Below are positions 43,425 to 52,309 of a DNA stretch of 64,000 nt, piece after piece. Under the pieces are notes generated by a model. That model was not told the DNA's origin and searched no databases. It was given only the letters and a program-made list of their open reading frames with translations. Numbering within the stretch: the first letter of the stretch is position 1; each line of letters opens with the position of its first letter. Both the position numbers and the translations under genes were made by a program. Source of the stretch: Anaerolineae bacterium (GTDB lineage Bacteria; Chloroflexota; Anaerolineae; Aggregatilineales; Phototrophicaceae); assembly GCA_022841825.1 (NCBI GenBank), contig JALHQT010000006.1:186001-250000 (forward strand). The letters are read 5' to 3'.

Positions 43425-44216
43425 ATGAGCGGAGCATCGCGTTTGTACAATATCATCGCCATTCTTTTCCTGATCCTGACGCTCGCGGCGTGCGCCCTGG
43501 TCGCCTACCTGTTTATTCAACCTGCGGCGGCGCCGGCGGGCGAAAGCGCCGCGCTGCCGACCAACATCGTACTGCCGTCGCTGACTCCCAGCAGCACCGC
43601 GACCAATACGCCGCTTCCGACTTTCACACCGACTGCCACCCAGACGCTGGTCCCCAGCATCACGCCGTCACCCACCTTCACGCCCCTGCCGCCCACCTTC
43701 ACGCCGCCGCCGACCGCCACTCAGGTTATCCCACCGACGGCAACGATCACCATCACACCCGGACCGTCTGCCACCTTTACAGCGCTGCCGACCCTGACGA
43801 ATACTGCCCCGCCGACCGCGCAGCCATCGCCGACGGGTCCCACGCCTTCGCCCTTCCCGTTCGCGCTGCGCGACTCGCAGGTCACCTTCACGACCAATTT
43901 CGCCAACACGGCAGGCTGTGCCTGGCAGGGGATCGGCGGTCAGGTCTTCGATTCAAACGGCAACCCGCTGACCAACATTCGCATTCATGTCTTTGGGCAA
44001 AACTTCGACCAGTTCGCCACCAGCGGCTCCAACACGCTGTATGGCGTGGGCGGCTATGAGATCTCGGTCGGCACGGCGAGTGCGCCCGCGACCTTCGTCG
44101 TCGAGCTGCTTTCAGAGCAGGGCACGACCATCTCGCCGCAGATCACCGTCGCGTTTCCTGGCGATTGCACGCGCAACCTGGCGCTGGTCAATTTCATCCA
44201 GAACCGCCCGCTGTAA
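43425..44216 (+). CDS. Exported protein with Thr/Pro-rich linker and novel C-terminal domain (1)
   Basis: A 263-residue protein. One membrane anchor (residues 10-32) leads to a Thr/Pro/Ser-rich linker of about 100 residues, probably extended and perhaps glycosylated. The last 110 residues form a compact beta-rich domain with AGCAWQGIGGQVFD, SGSNTLYGVGGYEI and GDCTRNLALVNF. The same pattern is in the next gene product, including the two cysteines, which may form a disulfide. I know no name for this domain. GGAGG lies just before the ATG. The gene follows the isomerase gene by 33 bases. Confidence 0.75.
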   Translation: MSGASRLYNIIAILFLILTLAACALVAYLFIQPAAAPAGESAALPTNIVLPSLTPSSTATNTPLPTFTPTATQTLVPSITPSPTFTPLPPTFTPPPTATQVIPPTATITITPGPSATFTALPTLTNTAPPTAQPSPTGPTPSPFPFALRDSQVTFTTNFANTAGCAWQGIGGQVFDSNGNPLTNIRIHVFGQNFDQFATSGSNTLYGVGGYEISVGTASAPATFVVELLSEQGTTISPQITVAFPGDCTRNLALVNFIQNRPL

Positions 44217-44231
44217 CCCGGGGGATAGACG

Positions 44232-45200
44232 ATGGCGGAAGAATTCGGCAGCGGCAAGAAAGCGGACAAACGAAAGGTCGATGCGCGCGCGCGCAAGCGC
44301 CGCATTGAATCGCGCGATCTTCCGCCTGCCTCGCAGGATGCGGATGAGCACCCCACGTCCGAACTATCCGCCGCGCCCGACGAAGCCGCCCCGCCACCCC
44401 CGCGCCGACGAACACGACCCGATGAGGAGCGCTTCCCCGCGCTCCCGGATGAGCAGCGTCGGGCGCGCAAACCAGCGCCGCGAACAGCAACTCTGCCCCG
44501 CCGCCGAGGTTTTCCCTGCCGCGACCTGATCGCCGGCTTGTTCATCCTGGCGACGCTTGGGCTGGCGGTTTATTTCGTCTACATCTGGCAAAACCCGTAC
44601 TCACCACTCAACCCGCTCGCGCCGCCGCTGCTGCCGCCGCTGGTCGTCTCGCAGACGCCGCTGCCGCCGCCGACCGAAACCGCCACGCCGCGCCCAACCG
44701 CGCGCCCCAGCGCGACCTTCACGCCGCTGCCGCTCGACCAGATCGCGCCTGTCGTGCCGACCGAAGGCATCGCGGGCACGCCTGACCTGACCGCCACCCT
44801 GCTCGCGGGCACGCCGAGCGCCACGCCGCCTCCACCGCCCTTCGCGCTGCTGCGCGACCGTGCGCTCTACATCGCCAACGCGGGCACGGAGGGATGCAGC
44901 TACAGCGGCATTGCAGGATCAGTGGTCGATTTTGAGGGTCAGGCGCTCAATGGCTACACGGTCTGGATCACTGGAGAAGAGGTCGATACACGGTTGGTGA
45001 GCGGCAGCAACAATCTGTATGGCGCGGGCGGCTTTTTAGTACAGGTTGGCACGAGCGCGGAAGAACGCCCATTCGCCGCGCAGGTGCTGGCTGCGGACGG
45101 CGTGACGCCGCTCTCCGAGCCGTATACCTTCCTGACGCGCGCCGCCTGCGACAACAACGTCGTCCTCATCCGCTTCGTGCAGGTCGCGGACTTGCCGTAG
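44232..45200 (+). CDS. Exported protein with Thr/Pro-rich linker and novel C-terminal domain (2)
   Basis: A 322-residue protein. A charged cytoplasmic stretch of about 100 residues precedes one membrane helix (DLIAGLFILATLGLAVYFV), followed by a Pro/Thr-rich linker and the same beta-rich domain as the preceding protein: EGCSYSGIAGSVVDFEG, SGSNNLYGAGGFLVQVG and AACDNNVVLIRF. The domain pair suggests an old gene duplication. The cytoplasmic part is highly basic and acidic in turn, likely disordered. Its TAG stop lies within the arm of the palindrome at 45197-45226. Confidence 0.75.
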   Translation: MAEEFGSGKKADKRKVDARARKRRIESRDLPPASQDADEHPTSELSAAPDEAAPPPPRRRTRPDEERFPALPDEQRRARKPAPRTATLPRRRGFPCRDLIAGLFILATLGLAVYFVYIWQNPYSPLNPLAPPLLPPLVVSQTPLPPPTETATPRPTARPSATFTPLPLDQIAPVVPTEGIAGTPDLTATLLAGTPSATPPPPPFALLRDRALYIANAGTEGCSYSGIAGSVVDFEGQALNGYTVWITGEEVDTRLVSGSNNLYGAGGFLVQVGTSAEERPFAAQVLAADGVTPLSEPYTFLTRAACDNNVVLIRFVQVADLP

Positions 45201-45226
45201 GGGCGAACCTATGTGTTCGCCCCTAC
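45197..45226. repeat. GTAGGGGCGAAC palindrome between convergent genes
   Basis: Perfect 12-base arms GTAGGGGCGAAC and GTTCGCCCCTAC enclose CTATGT. It separates the stops of two convergent genes and contains the TAG stop of the upstream one. It may work as a two-way transcription end or be one copy of a dispersed repeat. Confidence 0.75.
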
Positions 45227-45227
45227 C

Positions 45228-46847
45228 CTAAAAGACTGCCACCTGCCCGTCCTTGCGTGGGTCGCTTCCGCCGAAAAGCACACCTGTCTCGGCATCGCGC
45301 CGGATGATCTGCCCATCGCCGAACACGCCGCGCCCCGCCCCGCTGACCGGACGCACCTGGTGTCCCATCTCTGCCAGCTTCGCCATCGTCGCCAGCGGCA
45401 CCCCTTCTTCCAGTGCCAGCACGCTGTCCGCCGTGCCTGCTTCCAGACACCAGCGCGGCTGATTCAGCGCTTCCTGCGGGTTCAGGTCGTCGTCCAGCAT
45501 GGCGCTCACGACCTGCATGTGCCCCTGCGGCTGCATGAAACCACCCATGACTCCAAACGCCGCCCACAGCGCGTCACCGCGCAGCGCCATCGCCGGGATG
45601 ATGGTGTGGTACGGGCGTTTGCCCGGCGCGACTTCATTGCGATGCCCGCTTTCCAGCGAAAAGCCAGCCCCGCGATTTTGCAGAAAAACACCCGTCCCCC
45701 GCGCCACAATGCCGCTGCCCCAGCCCATATATAGGCTGTTGATGAACGAGCAGGCGTTGCCTTCGCCATCGACCGCGCACAGATAGACGGTGTCCGAGCC
45801 GCCGGGCAGTGACCCTGCCTGTGGAAGCGGCAGCACGCGGTCGTAGCGGATGAGCGCGCGCCGCTGACGGGCATATCCTGCGCCGAGGAGCGCCTCGGTC
45901 GGCACGTCCGCCATCTCCGGGTCAGCGATGTAGGCGCGTGCGTCGGCGAAGGCGAGCCGCATCGCTTCGATCATCAGGTGCAGGCGCTCCGGCGAACCGG
46001 GCGGCAGCGAACTCAGTTCGAACCCTGACGCGACATTGAGCGCCAGCAGCGCCGCCAGCCCCTGCCCATTGGGTGGGCATTCGTAAATCGTCACGCCGCG
46101 ATAGGTCGTGCAGATCGGCTCATGCCAGGTGGAGCGATGTGCCTTGAGGTCTTCATGCGTCATCACACCGCCGAGCGCGTTGAGGGTCCTAACGATGGAA
46201 TCGCCAATCTCGCCCAGGTAGAATGCCTCCGCGCCGCCCTCCGCCACCGCTTCAAGCGTCCGTGCCAGGCTCGGCAGGCGCACCATCTGCCCGATGTGGG
46301 GAGCAAGCCCGCCGGGAAGATAGTCCTGCGTATGCGGGCTGGCGAGCAGAAACGCCTGCGAGCGCCCCCACGCCTCGCCAAAGACCGGGTGCACCGGGTA
46401 GCCTTCACGGGCATAACGGATGGCATCCGCCAACACATGCTTCAGCGGCATCGTGCCATGCCGCGCCAGGAGATCTTGCCAGCCTGCCGCCGCACCGGGA
46501 ACCGTCACCGCGTGCGGGCTGCGCTCCGGCATGGTCGCATAGCCCTTGTCGCGCAGATACTCCGCCGTCAGCGCCATTGGCGCGCGCCCGCTCCCGTTCA
46601 GTGCCGTCACTTTGCGCATCGCCGCATCATAGTAAAGTGCGAAGCAGTCACCACCGATCCCGGTCGAGGCAGGCTCTGTCACATTCAGCACTGCCGCCGC
46701 AGCGATCACGGCGTCCGCCGCATTCCCGCCCTGGCGCAGGATGTCCAGCCCGGAGGCGCTCGCCAACGGATTGCTGGTCGCAACCATGCCGCGACGCCCG
46801 ACGACCATCGAACGCCGCGACCCAAACGCAAATGACATGGTTTTCAT
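45228..46847 (-). CDS. Gamma-glutamyltransferase family protein
   Basis: An Ntn-hydrolase of 539 residues that cleaves gamma-glutamyl bonds after self-processing. The N-terminal half has NPLASASGLDILRQGGNAADA and EPASTGIGGDCFALYY. The new N-terminus after processing would be the Thr of SDTVYLCAVDGEGNACSFINS; classic enzymes read TTH here, while the YwrD-like branch reads DTVY. No signal peptide is visible, so it is probably cytoplasmic. The start at 46847 (ATG) is followed by two further ATG codons within 15 residues. Confidence 0.88.
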   Translation of the reverse strand: MKTMSFAFGSRRSMVVGRRGMVATSNPLASASGLDILRQGGNAADAVIAAAAVLNVTEPASTGIGGDCFALYYDAAMRKVTALNGSGRAPMALTAEYLRDKGYATMPERSPHAVTVPGAAAGWQDLLARHGTMPLKHVLADAIRYAREGYPVHPVFGEAWGRSQAFLLASPHTQDYLPGGLAPHIGQMVRLPSLARTLEAVAEGGAEAFYLGEIGDSIVRTLNALGGVMTHEDLKAHRSTWHEPICTTYRGVTIYECPPNGQGLAALLALNVASGFELSSLPPGSPERLHLMIEAMRLAFADARAYIADPEMADVPTEALLGAGYARQRRALIRYDRVLPLPQAGSLPGGSDTVYLCAVDGEGNACSFINSLYMGWGSGIVARGTGVFLQNRGAGFSLESGHRNEVAPGKRPYHTIIPAMALRGDALWAAFGVMGGFMQPQGHMQVVSAMLDDDLNPQEALNQPRWCLEAGTADSVLALEEGVPLATMAKLAEMGHQVRPVSGAGRGVFGDGQIIRRDAETGVLFGGSDPRKDGQVAVF

Positions 46848-46876
46848 AGGTCAGGTAACCACCTGTGTGAGAGGAA

Positions 46877-46966
46877 TGTGCGAAGTGCGAAGTGCGTGGT
46901 GCGAACTAACAAAGACGTCGGCAGGTACCGCTCGGCTACCTGTTCTTTCGCACTACGCACCGCGCA
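46877..46966. repeat. GTGCG-rich inverted repeat, copy 1
   Basis: The left arm repeats GTGCGAA, GTGCGAA, GTGCGTG, GTGCGAAC; the right arm is the complement of GTGCGCGGTGCGTAGTGCG. Between them CAGGTA (46922-46927) and TACCTG (46937-46942) form a small hairpin. It fills the gap between the ggt start and the rny stop. A second copy lies at 61352-61421. Confidence 0.6.
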
Positions 46967-46977
46967 CCTCGTACGCA

Positions 46978-48510
46978 TTATCTCGCGTATTCGATAGAGC
47001 GGGTTTCGCGGATGACCTGCACCTTGATCTGACCGGGATACTGCATCGTCTCCTCGATCTTCTTAGCGATCTCGCGCGAAAGCTGGAGCGCGCCCAGGTC
47101 GTCGAGCTGTTCCGGGCGCACGATGATGCGCACCTCACGCCCTGCCTGCAGCGCATAGCTCTGCTCGACGCCGTCGAAGCTGTTGGCAATCTCCTCCAGC
47201 GTTCGCACACGCCGCACGTAAGCGTCCAGGCTTTCTCGGCGTGCACCCGGACGCGCGCCGCTGATGGCATCCGCCGCCTCGACGATGTACGCCTCGGTGC
47301 ATTCCTGCTCGACCTCGTGATGGTGCGCGGCGATGCAGTTGATGACTTTCGCCGTCACGCCGTAGCGCTTGCAGAATTCAGCACCGATCAGCGCGTGAGT
47401 TCCCTCGACTTCGTGGTCGATTGCCTTGCCTAGGTCATGCAGCAAGCCGCCCGCCTTCGCAATCTGGACGTCTGCGCCCAATTCAGCCGCGATCATCCCG
47501 GCGATGTGCGCCGTCTCGATGGCATGGGCGTGCATATTCTGCCCGTAACTGTAGCGGAACTTGAGCCGACCGAGCAGCTTGAGGATTTCCGGATGCAGCC
47601 CGGCGATCCCAGTCACGTAAGCAGCGGATTCACCCTCTGTGCGGATGATCTGATCGACTTCGCCGCGCGCGTCTTCGACCAGTTTCTCGATACGAGCGGG
47701 ATGAATGCGCCCATCGGTGACGAGCTTCGCCATCGCGCGCTTAGCAACCTCGCGGCGCACCGGGTCAAAGCTGCTGATCGTGATCGCTTCCGGTGTGTCA
47801 TCGACCACGACATCAACGCCCGTCGCCAGCTCGAACGAACGAATGTTGCGCCCGGCGCGTCCGATGATGCGCCCCTTCATTTCGTCGCTGGGCAGCGACA
47901 CGACGCTCACAGAAATCTCGCTGACATGCTCGCTGGCGAGCCGCTGCACCGCCAGCGCGATCACCTCGCGCGCACGGTTATCGGCATCCTCGCGGGCTTC
48001 AGCTTCTACCTGGCGGATGATGCGCGCCATATCGTTGCGGGCGTCTTTTTCCGCCGTCTGCATCAGTTCCGCCCGCGCCTCGTCAACGGTCAACTGCGCG
48101 ATACGCTGGAGTTCAGCGGTGCGTTCGTCCTGGAGCTTCTGCAAATCTGCCCGCTGGCGATCCATGACGCTCTGGCGTTTATTCAGCGTCTGCTCGCGCT
48201 GCTCCATGCGTTCAAAACGGTTATCAAGGTCTTCACGACGCTTTTGCAGGCGTTCATCTTCCTTGTCCAATTCACGGCGGCGGCGCAGCGCCAGCTCGGT
48301 GGATTCGTCGGTGACGACTTTCGCCTTTTCCTCCGCCTTCAACAGCACCTGCTGCCCGTCAAGCGCGGCTCTGTCCGTGATCGATTTTGCCTCTGCCTCT
48401 GCCAGCGCGCGGCGGCTGCGCCCCTGGGCATTCTGGCTAAAGAGCAGCCCAAAGATGCCGATCACGACGCCAACAATCAACCCAATCAATCCCAATACCA
48501 AATTTTCCAT
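46978..48510 (-). CDS. rny: Ribonuclease Y
   Basis: Membrane-anchored endoribonuclease of 510 residues that starts mRNA decay. An N-terminal helix ([20 protein letters not shown]) is followed by a long coiled coil (to about residue 190), a KH RNA-binding domain ([19 protein letters not shown]) and an HD domain whose metal residues are in [19 protein letters not shown]. Length matches Bacillus RNase Y. The ATG at 48510 is used; a TTG seven codons upstream is possible. It follows recX by about 75 bases, a common bacterial pairing. Confidence 0.95.
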   Translation of the reverse strand: MENLVLGLIGLIVGVVIGIFGLLFSQNAQGRSRRALAEAEAKSITDRAALDGQQVLLKAEEKAKVVTDESTELALRRRRELDKEDERLQKRREDLDNRFERMEQREQTLNKRQSVMDRQRADLQKLQDERTAELQRIAQLTVDEARAELMQTAEKDARNDMARIIRQVEAEAREDADNRAREVIALAVQRLASEHVSEISVSVVSLPSDEMKGRIIGRAGRNIRSFELATGVDVVVDDTPEAITISSFDPVRREVAKRAMAKLVTDGRIHPARIEKLVEDARGEVDQIIRTEGESAAYVTGIAGLHPEILKLLGRLKFRYSYGQNMHAHAIETAHIAGMIAAELGADVQIAKAGGLLHDLGKAIDHEVEGTHALIGAEFCKRYGVTAKVINCIAAHHHEVEQECTEAYIVEAADAISGARPGARRESLDAYVRRVRTLEEIANSFDGVEQSYALQAGREVRIIVRPEQLDDLGALQLSREIAKKIEETMQYPGQIKVQVIRETRSIEYAR

Positions 48511-48584
48511 GTCCTGTTTGCGAGGCTGCAAGGGAATGCAGCGCTCGCGATCCTCCTTTCGGGTATCCTGTCCGGGTCAATGGT

Positions 48585-49277
48585 TCAATCAGGCAGGATA
48601 GGGTCACGTTCGCCGCCGTCATCCGGCGCGAAAAAGGTCTCGTCGGTCTCCAGTTCCTCTTCCAAACGCAGCAGAGCAGATTTGGCATCCGCATAGCTGA
48701 AGCCGCGCCGCTGCAAGAAGGTCAACAGCTTCTCGCGGAAACCACGATGTGTGCTCCCGCGCAGGCGGCGAAGCTGGCTGCGTGCCGCGCGCAGCGCCAC
48801 ATCATCCACATCCACCGCTTCAAGAGCGTCTGCGATGATCGTGTCCGGGACGCCCTTCTGGCGCAGTTCGTGCCGCAGCGCCCTCAGGCTGATCGGCTTG
48901 AGGTTGTTGCGCTCGCGCACCCAGAATGCGGCGAATGCCACATCATCCAGGTAACCGAGCGACGTCAGCCTTTCGACCGCCGCCGCAACTGCCGGCTCCG
49001 GCACATCCTTGTCTATCAGGTTCCGCCGTACCTCATGCACACTTCGCGGGCGATACGAAAGGAAACGCAGTCCTCGTTCGACCGCCTGCTTCACCTCGTC
49101 TTCGGTGCGCAGCGCCGCAATATCCGCGTCGCTCAACACCGCGCCCTTATGCAGACGAGCAGCATCATCCAACGTCAGGCTGAAGGCATATTCGCCATCA
49201 AGGTAAACGTTTACGCGCTCTTTATTCCGTTTTTGGATCTCAAGCGCGCTGATGATCCCACCCGGCATCGTATGCAT
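48585..49277 (-). CDS. recX: Regulatory protein RecX
   Basis: A 230-residue modulator of RecA filaments. The three-helix repeat units typical of RecX are visible, with FLSYRPRSVHEVRRNLIDKDV and LTSLGYLDDVAFAAFWVRERN in the conserved middle part. An N-terminal beta-rich extension (KRNKERVNVYLDGEYAFSLTL) is also usual. No recA gene is nearby. The ATG at 49277 or the one at 49268 may be used. A strong intrinsic terminator ends only about 20 bases before the start, so transcription from the structured region upstream must read through or be controlled. Confidence 0.92.
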   Translation of the reverse strand: MHTMPGGIISALEIQKRNKERVNVYLDGEYAFSLTLDDAARLHKGAVLSDADIAALRTEDEVKQAVERGLRFLSYRPRSVHEVRRNLIDKDVPEPAVAAAVERLTSLGYLDDVAFAAFWVRERNNLKPISLRALRHELRQKGVPDTIIADALEAVDVDDVALRAARSQLRRLRGSTHRGFREKLLTFLQRRGFSYADAKSALLRLEEELETDETFFAPDDGGERDPILPD

Positions 49278-49297
49278 CGCTCCCGTATCCCAGATAC

Positions 49298-49629
49298 AAA
49301 AAAGCCATGATCCACCTGCGAATCACGGCTGTTCATCGTTTCATGACGAGATGTCGGTGCGCTGCAGCGCAGCTTGCGGGCGGAATCCGCCAAATCCAAT
49401 ACCCCCGAACATCACACTGACGGGGGACTGTATTTACTTATGACAAGCATTTCTCCAAAGGTTCACCCCTGGCGCAGCGTCAGCAGGAACAGGGTGAACG
49501 GATTTCAGCACTCGTACATCACATCCGTCGGTCGTGTGTCCCGACGGTTCCAGGTTTCAATCTGTCGTCATGTCGTTTGTAACGACCGCAATTCATCACG
49601 TGAGCGGGAAGCATATGCCTCGCCGCTCA
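49298..49629 (-). ncRNA. Candidate structured RNA or recX leader (about 330 nt)
   Basis: On the minus strand a promoter (TTGTGG 49664-49659, 17 bases, CATAAT 49641-49636) starts transcription near 49629. Stems follow at 49601-49629 (TGAGCGG/CCGCTCA), 49573-49585, 49525-49547 (CCGTCGG/CCGACGG), 49461-49499 (GTTCACCC/GGGTGAAC), 49402-49426 (CCCCCG/CGGGGG) and 49358-49371 (a perfect 14-base palindrome). The end is AGCCGTGAT/ATCATGGCT plus TTTTTT (49330-49298). It does not match RNase P, tmRNA, SRP RNA or riboswitch classes I know. It may be a small RNA or an attenuator of recX-rny. Confidence 0.5.
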
Positions 49630-49717
49630 TGCGTTATTATGCCGGAATTTCGAAATTTCCACAACCGATCAAAATGCTCACCTTGCGGTTGAGAATTGTT
49701 GATTGCGATTGGGCGGC

Positions 49718-49723
49718 TACAAT
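49718..49723 (+). promoter_or_regulatory. -10 box of the NAD(P)-binding epimerase-like gene
   Basis: TACAAT on the plus strand, 40 bases before the ATG at 49764. No convincing -35 element is at the right distance. It is divergent from the candidate RNA promoter at 49636-49664. Confidence 0.35.
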
Positions 49724-49763
49724 TAGGGTCTTACCCGCGCAAGGGGATCGTCCTGCGTTCAAG

Positions 49764-50555
49764 ATGAAATCGGCACCCAAACGTATCCTCGTCACAGGCG
49801 GAGGATCATTCCTCGGAGACAATATCGCGTCCGCGCTGCTGGCTGAAGGCGCGGACGTGACCCTGCTCGTGCGCCCCGGTGCCGAGGATCGCCTGGGCAC
49901 TCTGACTCAGCGCCTGCGCTGGTGGACGGCGGATGTCTGGAATTCGGCAAGCCTCAAAGGGCGGGCACGCGGTCAGCAGATCGTCATTCATACCGTCGGC
50001 GGCATGAATGCCGACCCGGCGCAGGGGCTGACTCATCACTACCTGAACGTCATCTCCGCGCGCAATGTCGCCAATCTGTGCGTCAGCAGCGGCGTCCCCC
50101 ACATGATCTTTGTGAGCGCAGCCCGCGCCCCCTGGGTCAGTCGAGGCTATATCGCCGCCAAGCGCGAAGCGGAGGGGTATATTGAGCGTATCGGTCTCAA
50201 GCACACCATCATCCGTGCGCCCATCGCCTATGTTCGCGGAACTGAACGCGCGCTGTTCTGGCAGCTCATGTCGCTAATGGGGGGCATCCCCCCTCTGTCG
50301 TGGATGACATTCGGCAGGATCGCGCCAATCCCAATCGATGTGCTGGCGCGCGGCGTAGCGCGCATCGCGGTTGACCCGCGCCCGACAAAAACTATCGTGT
50401 ATGCGCGTGACCTGCGCCGCCGCAACACCCCGCTTGAGCTGCGTCGCGTGACGCCCCTGCTGCCCAGCGATGCCGCGCCCGCGCCAAACGCGATCACCTA
50501 TCTCGGCGAAGATACGCCGTTTGGGTGGATACCGCCAGGCGATGGCGAGCGCTAA
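49764..50555 (+). CDS. NAD(P)-binding SDR/NmrA-like protein
   Basis: A 263-residue Rossmann-fold protein of the extended SDR (complex I NDUFA9/NmrA-like) type. RILVTGGGSFLGDNIASALL is the dinucleotide-binding glycine motif; the segment YIAAKREAEGYI holds the Y-x3-K-like pair seen in atypical SDRs, and HTIIRAPIAYVRG is a typical strand after it. The substrate is unknown. The start is ATG at 49764; a longer open frame upstream reads as non-coding. Its stop overlaps the stop of the convergent next gene by three bases. Confidence 0.8.
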   Translation: MKSAPKRILVTGGGSFLGDNIASALLAEGADVTLLVRPGAEDRLGTLTQRLRWWTADVWNSASLKGRARGQQIVIHTVGGMNADPAQGLTHHYLNVISARNVANLCVSSGVPHMIFVSAARAPWVSRGYIAAKREAEGYIERIGLKHTIIRAPIAYVRGTERALFWQLMSLMGGIPPLSWMTFGRIAPIPIDVLARGVARIAVDPRPTKTIVYARDLRRRNTPLELRRVTPLLPSDAAPAPNAITYLGEDTPFGWIPPGDGER

Positions 50556-51253
50556 TCGACGATGCTGAACTGGAGATCGACGCCGTAAGCGGTCAGGGTG
50601 CGATCCATCTGTTCGGGCTGCCCGACGACGTTCAGATCGACATACATGCCGCCGACAATTTCCGGGACATCGTCCTCATCGCCCATCTGGTAGACATAGC
50701 AGCGCAGCCGTGTCTTGGTGAAGGCACCCGCGCTGACTTCAAACACCTGGCGTGCAGGCTTATTGTCAAGCAGCAGCGACGAGTCTTTATTGGGATTGAT
50801 GTTTTCTCCGCCATTGATGACCTGCATCCTGAGCAGCAGGTTGAGCGGCTGTGGGATGATGTCATCGTCATCGGGCGCGTCAAAGCCGACGAAAACGTTG
50901 GTCGGCTGCCCGGTGAGCATGACGCGCGGCGTGACAATCACCATGCGGCGTGTGATGAGCCGGCTGCTGGCAGCCTGCGAACCCGGCGGGACCAGGATTT
51001 CATACTCCCGCAGGTCGTTGGCGGCACGCCGTCCGGACTCGCTCAGGCGGTAGGTCTGATAGCCATCCATCACCAGATAGCCCTTGGTCACGAGCCGGCG
51101 CAGCGCAACCCCGAAACGACGTTCGTTCAGCCCGGAGCCACCCATGATCTCGTCGGCACGCGCGACATTGTCGCTGTGCCCGGCGTAGAAACGCAGGATG
51201 TCAAGCGCCTCAGGTGGCAAGGTCTTCAGGTGAATGGGCATGTCCATCGTCAT
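50552..51253 (-). CDS. Winged-helix N-terminal protein of unknown function
   Basis: A 233-residue protein. The first 85 residues look like a winged helix (ALDILRFYAGHSDNVARADEI, RRLVTKGYLVMDGYQTYRLSESGRRA). The remaining 150 are beta-rich without a known motif (QPLNLLLRMQVINGGENINP, VFEVSAGAFTKTRLRCYV). It may be a DNA-binding regulator with a ligand- or partner-binding C-terminal domain; that is inference from predicted fold. A tandem 7-base repeat lies just upstream of its start. Confidence 0.6.
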   Translation of the reverse strand: MTMDMPIHLKTLPPEALDILRFYAGHSDNVARADEIMGGSGLNERRFGVALRRLVTKGYLVMDGYQTYRLSESGRRAANDLREYEILVPPGSQAASSRLITRRMVIVTPRVMLTGQPTNVFVGFDAPDDDDIIPQPLNLLLRMQVINGGENINPNKDSSLLLDNKPARQVFEVSAGAFTKTRLRCYVYQMGDEDDVPEIVGGMYVDLNVVGQPEQMDRTLTAYGVDLQFSIVD

Positions 51254-51262
51254 CTTCCCTTA

Positions 51263-51290
51263 GAGTACTGAGTGTTGAGTACTGAGTGCT
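51263..51290. repeat. Four tandem 7-base repeats
   Basis: GAGTACT, GAGTGTT, GAGTACT and GAGTGCT follow without gaps, 10 bases upstream of the minus-strand start at 51253. Simple repeat, possibly one copy of a dispersed family. Confidence 0.55.
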
Positions 51291-51330
51291 GAACCCAGCA
51301 CTGTCAGTATATCCCGCTTCCCGGATCGCC

Positions 51331-52104
51331 TCAATTCAGACCCAGGCGCTGGGACGCGCGGTCGCACAAGTACACACCGCCCGCGTTCAGCCAGTCCCCC
51401 AGCGTCGAGCTGATGCCGAGGTTCGCCTGCGCGTCTTTGTAGATGGCGCTGCCCCAGGTGTAGTAGCGCTGCGTTTCGGCGGGCCAGGTGTTAAAGGCAC
51501 GTCGTAGTACCGACGGGCCACCGTTGTAGCAGGCGAGCGCCAGCCCAGGGTCGCCATTGGCATAGCCCAGGCATTCGTTGATGAAGCTCGCCCCACGCAG
51601 CGCGTTCGTGTCCGGGTCGGTCATCACTTCGCCCGTCTGAAAGTGGAACGGCATGACCTGGAACAGCCCCTGTGCGCCCGCATTACTTGCCACCGTGTCG
51701 TAACCACACGATTCGATCTGCATGATCGTCGCCAACAGGTTGGGATCGACCTCGTGTTCACGCCCCCAGCGACGCAGGTCTTCCGCCCAGTAATCGACCT
51801 GCGGCGTAAATAGGGGAGCGATTGCAGGCGGCTGGAAACTGAACGACACGTTGCTTAACCAACCAGGGACGCTCGTGATCACACGCCCTGCCGCGCCTAA
51901 CGTCAGCGAAAGAAGCTGTGGCAGCAGGATAGTGGCGACCATCACCAGGATGAAAAGCGCCGGAAGAAACCGAATCACGAAGTCGCGGCGCGCTGCCGCG
52001 CCCTGCGGCGCAGAGTTGTTCTGCTTACGTGTGCGGCTGGTCAATTGTGAACTCTCTGAAGCGCGGCGTGTCCGGCGCACCACTTTGGTCTGCGCTGCCA
52101 TCAT
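51331..52104 (-). CDS. Membrane-anchored lytic transglycosylase (SLT domain)
   Basis: A 257-residue peptidoglycan-cleaving enzyme. A basic cytoplasmic start of about 40 residues, one helix (FLPALFILVMVATILLPQLL) and an SLT domain follow. The catalytic Glu is in IMQIESCGYD, followed by the family signature SNAGAQGLFQVMPFHF and later ALACYNGGPSVL. Its active side faces outside the membrane. GAGGG lies directly before the two start ATG codons (52104, 52101). The gene stands alone. Confidence 0.88.
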   Translation of the reverse strand: MMAAQTKVVRRTRRASESSQLTSRTRKQNNSAPQGAAARRDFVIRFLPALFILVMVATILLPQLLSLTLGAAGRVITSVPGWLSNVSFSFQPPAIAPLFTPQVDYWAEDLRRWGREHEVDPNLLATIMQIESCGYDTVASNAGAQGLFQVMPFHFQTGEVMTDPDTNALRGASFINECLGYANGDPGLALACYNGGPSVLRRAFNTWPAETQRYYTWGSAIYKDAQANLGISSTLGDWLNAGGVYLCDRASQRLGLN

Positions 52105-52309
52105 CCCTCGGAATAAACTCAAGCGTAACCCGATTCTATCCACACACAAATTGGAGAAGCATAAACGTTCTCCCAGAATTTGCTTTCCTCATCTGCGTCT
52201 CAGCGAGAGAAATGATAGCACATAAGTTCTATCAAGACAAGACAGCATTGAGGTGAAAGGCGTCGGTGCGCAAGGCACTGCGCCCTGATAAAGTCATGCG
52301 GTGCCCTAC

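Noticed and set aside
45228-46847. Inactive gamma-glutamyltransferase because the usual TTH motif is missing
   Set aside because: The DTVY variant with a Thr at the processing site is normal for a known branch of the family.
49298-49629. RNase P RNA, tmRNA, SRP or 6S RNA
   Set aside because: None of their conserved blocks (for example GAGGAAAGTCC or the tRNA-like tmRNA ends) is present.
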